Below are positions 6,996-11,153 of a DNA stretch of 11,153 nt, piece after piece. This DNA comes from an uncultured Verrucomicrobiota bacterium (GTDB taxonomy: Bacteria > Verrucomicrobiota > Verrucomicrobiae > Opitutales > Opitutaceae), in NCBI GenBank assembly GCA_946481225.1, contig CAMLNJ010000049.1:1-11153 (forward strand), in the 5' to 3' direction. Numbering within the stretch: the first letter of the stretch is position 1; each line of letters starts with the position of its first letter. A program made the translations under genes and the position numbers. Under the pieces are notes generated by a model. The model was not told where the DNA came from. It saw only the letters and a program-made list of their open reading frames with translations, and made no database searches.

Positions 6996-7422
6996 TTACA
7001 TTCATTTTTCGGCTGTAATCCTGACTCTTCTCGCTATCGGCAAAATCGTTAACGTGGTAGAGGGACCTCGCGCCCTGTTGGAGAAAGATCCGTTGTCCGG
7101 CTTGCCTTACGGGCGCTTGCTGCTCTTCGCGGCGGTCTTGGAGTTGTCTGTCGCCTTGTTCTGCTGGATCAAGATAAGATCCGAAGAGTTATGCGTGACC
7201 GTATTACTGACTCTCGCCTCGATGCTTTTTGTCTACCGGCTGGGCTTGTGGGCGGTAAACTGGAGGCAGCCTTGTTCGTGCTTGGGTGCGCTAACCGGCG
7301 GGCTGGGCATTTCCGTTACGACCGCGGACTTGATATCAAAGATCATTCTCCTCAGCTTAATGGCGGGGGGCTACTATCTACTATGGTGGTCTCGCCGCGC
7401 TGCCAAAAATGACTCGAATTGA
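6985..7422 (+). CDS. Four-helix membrane protein, MauE/DoxX-like redox type
   Basis: The protein has 145 residues if the GTG at 6985 is the start. It has four hydrophobic segments (about 7-25, 44-62, 70-91 and 115-135) and a C97-S-C99-L-G motif after the third. A CxC(F/L)G motif in a small four-helix protein is the mark of the MauE/DoxX group, in which a cysteine pair is thought to pass electrons for disulfide chemistry outside the cytoplasm. Here that function is inferred from the motif and topology only. No ATG is available: the frame opens at a TTG at 6931, directly after a stop codon, which would add 18 mostly basic and polar residues. I prefer the GTG because of the possible promoter at 6901-6931 and the shorter N-terminus, but neither start has a good ribosome binding site. 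The next gene begins 49 bases downstream on the same strand, which suggests an operon with the two exported proteins. Confidence 0.8.
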   Translation: MRKIYIHFSAVILTLLAIGKIVNVVEGPRALLEKDPLSGLPYGRLLLFAAVLELSVALFCWIKIRSEELCVTVLLTLASMLFVYRLGLWAVNWRQPCSCLGALTGGLGISVTTADLISKIILLSLMAGGYYLLWWSRRAAKNDSN

Positions 7423-7471
7423 TAGTTCTTGCTTAGAGCACTCTCAAATTTAGCCCGAAAATCGCAATTTT

Positions 7472-8512
7472 ATGCCCCAAACCGGATTCCATTACGTCGC
7501 TCTTTTTATATTGGCCTGCGCATCCATGCACGCAGGGCCACGGGAACTATTTAAGGAAATCATCGCCGGCGAAGGAAACGTAGCAAATATCGAAGTTGAA
7601 GAGGTCCTCATCAGCTATAGCTACCCAGAAGCAGAAGCGGAAATAAAAGCCCTTTTAAATGGAGTAAATCCTTTGGCCGATAAGACACCGAAATTCTACA
7701 GAATGGCAAAACAAGGTGAATTTTACTCGATGGAATACAGGACTGGAATTCCTGGCGAGCTGATATCTGCCAACGGCAGAGATGGGAACGAAACGTGGAC
7801 ATACACCCGGGACAAATATGCCGAAGCGTTGAATGCCTCAAAAGGCACTAGTTTGGCAAAGGGACGCGTCGAACGAGTCGCGCTCAACGAGCCATCGCCC
7901 GGCGAAGCAGGACTGCGTGTGAAATCGACGGCTGACAGCGGCTGGGCCCATCGCTCGTTGTCAGCATCCATTAAAATGGGAATTCCACTTGCTCCAGGCT
8001 CGGGCAGTTGGTCCGGAGACACTTTTTCCGGTTTAGGACTAAGGCCCGATTTGCGTTACGCCGGTCATGTCAATTTTTCCACAGATGGCCGGCCTGTTTC
8101 CGCCGAATACACTTTTAGCGGCCCGGATTTCCACCAAAAAATAGATGTCAGATACCTTGAGCACAGGACTACCGACGGCCTGCCGAACAAGTTTTCAATA
8201 AAATGCGCAACAACTGCTGGATCAGGCGAAACTTCGGAAACGTCATATACTATCCATTCAGTGGAATATGGAGAAGCTCCCTCCGCCCGCTTCAGCTCCG
8301 CCGCCTACGGTGAGGTGAAGGATCTGGTGGTGATCCAACATTCTGACGGCAAGAGCAGCATAACTAACAAAGGCCGCGTTCAAGCCGACCCCAAAGAAGT
8401 TAAATTCTGGAAAAAGCGGGCTTGGGCTGGCGTTGCTATACTCGTGGTTCTTACTCCAGCTATTATATTTTACGCCAGCCCTCGGGCAAGACGCAAGGTG
8501 CGCAATTCTTGA
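7472..8512 (+). CDS. Exported protein of unknown function with C-terminal membrane anchor
   Basis: This 346-residue protein has a hydrophobic N-terminus (about 8-19) with probable cleavage after MHA at 19-21. The ILAC at 13-16 is a weak alternative lipobox, and the n-region lacks lysine or arginine, so the export signal is unusual. The bulk (about 22-305) is a soluble domain rich in strands, with NGRDGNETWTYTRDKYAE and AGHVNFSTDGRPVSAEYTF. This layout is loosely like LolA/RseB-type outer-membrane carrier folds, but I cannot claim homology. A single membrane helix (about 317-334) follows FWKKR and ends in a basic tail, PRARRKVRNS, suggesting an N-out, C-in anchor after signal removal. It sits between the MauE-like gene (49 bases before) and the six-cysteine peptide gene (44 bases after), so the three probably work together. 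Codon use is far less GC-biased than in the genes left of 6,600. Confidence 0.85.
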   Translation: MPQTGFHYVALFILACASMHAGPRELFKEIIAGEGNVANIEVEEVLISYSYPEAEAEIKALLNGVNPLADKTPKFYRMAKQGEFYSMEYRTGIPGELISANGRDGNETWTYTRDKYAEALNASKGTSLAKGRVERVALNEPSPGEAGLRVKSTADSGWAHRSLSASIKMGIPLAPGSGSWSGDTFSGLGLRPDLRYAGHVNFSTDGRPVSAEYTFSGPDFHQKIDVRYLEHRTTDGLPNKFSIKCATTAGSGETSETSYTIHSVEYGEAPSARFSSAAYGEVKDLVVIQHSDGKSSITNKGRVQADPKEVKFWKKRAWAGVAILVVLTPAIIFYASPRARRKVRNS

Positions 8513-8556
8513 CTTTCGCCAAGCACGGCGATCAATAAAACACAAACACACGAAAA

Positions 8557-8937
8557 ATGAAAAATACAATAGCTCCACTTGCGAGATATAGTCTGATCAT
8601 TGCGACATCGGCGCTTACGCTCTCCCAGCCGGTTAGCGCCTCCGGGTCCGGCGACTGCAATAAGGATAGCAAATATCGCTGCAGTGAAGGCCAAACAGTC
8701 CCGGGGACGCATACAACAACAATATATTCGGATGGATGGGCCGAGGGATGTGAGCTTACCGACTCAGGTTCCAGCGAGTGCGTTGACTTAAGCTCCACGC
8801 CTCGAAAGTGCACGCGCGATTTCATCATAAAGGACAAAAACGGAGCAATTATAAGCCGCGGCGTGGAACCCGACCTTTCTGCGCCCGAGTATACACCTCG
8901 CGGCGAATTTGGTTCCCCGTGCCCCTATGGCAGCTGA
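8557..8937 (+). CDS. Small exported six-cysteine protein
   Basis: This 126-residue product has a clear signal peptide: K2 and R10, a hydrophobic run at 12-22, and cleavage after VSA at 26-28. The mature part is about 98 residues with six cysteines at 34, 42, 65, 75, 85 and 122, enough for three disulfides. It is rich in Ser, Thr, Gly and Asp and ends SPCPYGS. I do not recognise the family. Its place as last gene of a cluster that starts with a MauE-like redox membrane protein suggests that its cysteines are the reason for that neighbour. An AT-rich leader (CACAAACACACGAAAA) precedes the ATG with no Shine-Dalgarno site. A strong stem-loop starts 29 bases after the stop. Confidence 0.75.
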   Translation: MKNTIAPLARYSLIIATSALTLSQPVSASGSGDCNKDSKYRCSEGQTVPGTHTTTIYSDGWAEGCELTDSGSSECVDLSSTPRKCTRDFIIKDKNGAIISRGVEPDLSAPEYTPRGEFGSPCPYGS

Positions 8938-8966
8938 AAGTTTAGCATTCAGAGTGCTTTAAAGTG

Positions 8967-9002
8967 TTTTCAATTTCGGCGCGGTTGCGCCGAAATTGAA
9001 AA
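8967..9002. terminator. Perfect 16-bp stem-loop closing the three-gene cluster
   Basis: The arms TTTTCAATTTCGGCGC (8967-8982) and GCGCCGAAATTGAAAA (8987-9002) pair perfectly around a GGTT loop, and wobble pairs extend the base. It lies between the six-cysteine gene and the next gene. There is no T-run after the stem on either strand outside the stem itself, so it may end or protect transcripts rather than be a classical intrinsic terminator. Confidence 0.55.
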
Positions 9003-9099
9003 TATATTCAGCTTGGGGCATTGCGCAGTATATTGCGGGCATAATAACCTACTCAACTAAGGCACCGCGGGTTGCCCACCTGAGCTGGTTCCGCGTCTC

Positions 9100-10938
9100 A
9101 TGTTAAATTTCTCTCTCCGACGTGCATCTTGGTTGCTTTCGCTCTATGCTATCGTCTACGGCGTGACAATGACGATGCTGGGAGGTGCTAAGGACGGCAA
9201 CCTTTATTCGCCCGCCCCTTATCACAGATTGCAATCAAATGCATTGTTGAACGGCCACCTGTATCTGGGGGACTCCATCCGCCAAATGGGACACGATCTC
9301 GCTTGGTATGACGGGCATGTGAATCACGTTTGGGGTCTCGGAGTGGGGCTGTGGTTGACTCCTTTTGAAGCTGTTTGGCGGCTCGTCGTAGGACAAACAT
9401 ATTTTCCGGACAGGATCGCCTTGGGGGTGGCGTTTGTCCTACTAGGATGGTTTGCAGGGCATACGGGCTTATTGCTGGGAAGGTCTTTCAGGTCCTGGGC
9501 TATCGGCGCCGCGTTTGTTTTGCTGATCGTTTGTTGCCCGCCGGTTTGGACACTTAATTTTGGACCACGGATAGTATACGAAGAGACATCCCTCTACGCC
9601 TGCATCGTATCCTTGGCGGTTTTAACGGCCACCGTGAGGGTAATATGTTTTGGCCGAAAATGGGATTTTCTGCTTTGCGCGATATTGTCAGGGCTCAGTC
9701 CGATCATGCGGCCGACGCATGGTATCTACGGATTGGCGGCCATGCTGGTTTGTTCAGCAGTGTTCTTGGCGCGAGGACGGTCTTGGAAACTGCTTGCGGC
9801 CGGAAACGGTATTTTCGCCGCTGGCTTGGGCTTCCTAGCAGCCACAAATCAACTGCGATTCGGAAATCCTACGGAATTTGGTCATAATCTCACCATGACG
9901 CCCGGCATCATCGTTTACATGACGCGATTGGATAATCCAATGAAGATTGCCAGTGCGAAGGAAGCCGGTCTGGAGCTGTTTGGGTCAATGTTTCTGGCGC
10001 ACGATGTAAAACACAAATGGGAAAGAGAGACCAACGAACTCGCGATCCTTGGGCAGGCTCCTCATGAACGCTGGCGAGATCCTTATCTGCGGACTTATGA
10101 CCCCCTTTGGTTTGTCGGAAGTGTTCTGGGCTTGGTGGGAACATGCGGATACATTTGGCGATGCCGACGAAAAGAAACTTCTGTAATCGCATTGCTGGGC
10201 CATCGGAAGGTTCGTGCGAGTGCATGTATTCTGATTTGGTCGGTGATAACGATTGGAGGCTTGGTCCTCTTTTTCCTCCGGCTAGCAACATTTTCGTCCC
10301 GCTACCTGCTGGATTTTGGTCCGGGCCTCACCGCGTTGGCTTTGCTCGCCATATGGGCATGGCTGATACCCCGCAGGTCGGCCGTTGCCGGATTGGTGGG
10401 ATTTATCGCTTTGGTTGGCTGGCTAGGATATGAGATAGGATCGATAAAGTATTTGAATCACCCGGCTAAATTGACCGACCGGGCTAACATCCCCGTTACA
10501 TTACCCGCCGCAAACGGGCGCGGTCTGGCCGAGTATCGCGGTATCTATGATCTGCAGAACAAACCCGGGAAAACAGGTATCCCCTACAATGGTTATGGTT
10601 GGAACAGACCGGCGGAAAAAGATGCGGCCAACGCTCATCATATCGTGATCTTGGCCGTGGATAAACCACAGTTTATCGAGTTGGAAGTATCGGGTCGCAG
10701 ACACGGGAAAGGCGGCGACACTCAGCCGGATGTCTATCGGGCCATGATCAACTCTCGATTTCTTCCGGACGCGGAAGTGCGCGAGTTGGGTGACCGGCGG
10801 GTGGTGCGGTTTGCGGTGCCTGAGGAAGTGAGAAAGCGAAACGGCGACGAGATACTCTTTCTATGGTTTGGCCGAAACTACGAGCCTGCGGAGCGCGAAA
10901 GCATACGTGATCTATACTCTGTGCGCTGGCGTAACTGA
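9100..10938 (+). CDS. Polytopic membrane protein, GT-C-like (PMT-type) candidate glycosyltransferase
   Basis: This 612-residue protein has about ten or eleven hydrophobic segments (near 10-28, 104-126, 132-149, 164-183, 189-224 as one or two, 231-249, 335-354, 374-394, 405-423 and 427-445) and a soluble C-terminal domain from about 450. The first long loop holds NGHLYLGD (51-58) and DLAWYDGHVNHVWG (66-79). Before a late helix is SRYLLDFGP (400-408). Bacterial GT-C-like membrane proteins often have a similar pattern: LxxGxLYL, then YxGxxYxxxGP in the first loop and RYxxDFxP later. On that basis I suggest transfer of a sugar from a polyprenyl carrier outside the membrane. Donor and acceptor are unknown, and the usual acidic catalytic pair cannot be assigned with certainty; D32, D58, D66 and D71 are candidates. 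The gene is separated from the cluster by the stem-loop at 8967-9002 and probably has its own promoter; I see only weak candidates near 9029-9045. Confidence 0.85.
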   Translation: MLNFSLRRASWLLSLYAIVYGVTMTMLGGAKDGNLYSPAPYHRLQSNALLNGHLYLGDSIRQMGHDLAWYDGHVNHVWGLGVGLWLTPFEAVWRLVVGQTYFPDRIALGVAFVLLGWFAGHTGLLLGRSFRSWAIGAAFVLLIVCCPPVWTLNFGPRIVYEETSLYACIVSLAVLTATVRVICFGRKWDFLLCAILSGLSPIMRPTHGIYGLAAMLVCSAVFLARGRSWKLLAAGNGIFAAGLGFLAATNQLRFGNPTEFGHNLTMTPGIIVYMTRLDNPMKIASAKEAGLELFGSMFLAHDVKHKWERETNELAILGQAPHERWRDPYLRTYDPLWFVGSVLGLVGTCGYIWRCRRKETSVIALLGHRKVRASACILIWSVITIGGLVLFFLRLATFSSRYLLDFGPGLTALALLAIWAWLIPRRSAVAGLVGFIALVGWLGYEIGSIKYLNHPAKLTDRANIPVTLPAANGRGLAEYRGIYDLQNKPGKTGIPYNGYGWNRPAEKDAANAHHIVILAVDKPQFIELEVSGRRHGKGGDTQPDVYRAMINSRFLPDAEVRELGDRRVVRFAVPEEVRKRNGDEILFLWFGRNYEPAERESIRDLYSVRWRN

Positions 10939-10981
10939 GCAGCTGCGCAATCAGTATTGGCTTACAGCGCTGGGTGGTGCG

Positions 10982-11153
10982 CTAGCCACCGGCGTAAAAA
11001 AAGCTGGATGATATTGGTGTAGGGAGCACACGCCATGACGTTAATGTAGCCAGTCTAGAGGCCCCGTCGCTCCGTGCAGTTGCTCCGCCCCTGATCTCCA
11101 TCGTGGGCAGGCGGGTGAGCAGGTCGCGGATATAGACCTCCGGGTCGTGCCCA
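10982..11153 (-). CDS. IS66-family transposase, C-terminal end (continues outside window)
   Basis: Reading the minus strand from the right edge gives GHDPEVYIRDLLTRLPTM, close to the conserved [N/G]GHDPxxYLRDxLTRLP end of IS66-type TnpC transposases. In that family a short tail ending in a tryptophan-containing motif follows. Here the frame runs on through TLTSWRVLPT to a TAG at 10982-10984, 38 residues after the recognisable part. The tail after LPTM does not look like the usual one, so the gene may be decayed, or the frame may leave the element before its stop. The main part of the element lies outside the window. No terminal inverted repeat could be fixed. Confidence 0.65.
   Translation of the reverse strand, partial: GHDPEVYIRDLLTRLPTMEIRGGATARSDGASRLATLTSWRVLPTPISSSFFYAGG

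Noticed and set aside
10966..11001. Short inverted repeats and A7 run after the GT-C-like gene as an intrinsic terminator
   Set aside because: The stems are only five bases with eight-base loops, and the run is A rather than T on the gene's strand.

Overview
The window looks like chromosomal DNA from a Verrucomicrobiota bacterium, most likely of the Opitutaceae type. This rests on the GC-rich, C-ending codon use of the left half, exported proteins ending in an acidic Dx[D/N]xDG...NLLEYALG-type tail, a LacZ-like exported glycoside hydrolase, weak or absent Shine-Dalgarno sites, and an IS66-type transposase end at the right edge. The taxonomic call is inference; there is no rRNA or marker gene here.

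Left half (1 to about 6,600), very GC-rich, all plus strand. First comes the 3' end of an exported protein gene. Next is a complete gene for a 994-residue exported protein made of two seven-blade RCC1 beta-propellers joined by two Ig-like linkers. It ends in the same C-terminal tail as the first gene, and the similarity continues through the stop codon into the downstream DNA. Third is a 950-residue exported family 2 glycoside hydrolase (LacZ-like) with both catalytic glutamates. Each of these three genes is followed by a related GC-rich, roughly 50-base hairpin repeat (REP-like). A 29-base perfect palindrome lies between the RCC1 gene and the hydrolase gene.

Right half (about 6,660 to 11,153), visibly lower GC and different codon use. 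A 476-base gap before the next gene holds a hairpin repeat, a possible promoter and a minus-strand, protein-like ORF fragment. Then comes a tightly spaced three-gene cluster: a four-helix membrane protein with a CxC motif of the MauE/DoxX type, a 346-residue exported protein with a C-terminal membrane anchor, and a 126-residue exported peptide with six cysteines. A strong stem-loop closes the cluster. After it stands a gene for a 612-residue polytopic membrane protein of GT-C (PMT-like) appearance. The right edge carries the C-terminal end of an IS66-type transposase on the minus strand.

How the genes may work together (inference): the left half encodes secreted or surface proteins for polysaccharide use or surface interaction. 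The three-gene cluster looks like a small module in which a redox membrane protein serves disulfide formation or reduction in an exported cysteine-rich peptide. The composition shift and the transposase end suggest that the right half is accessory DNA.
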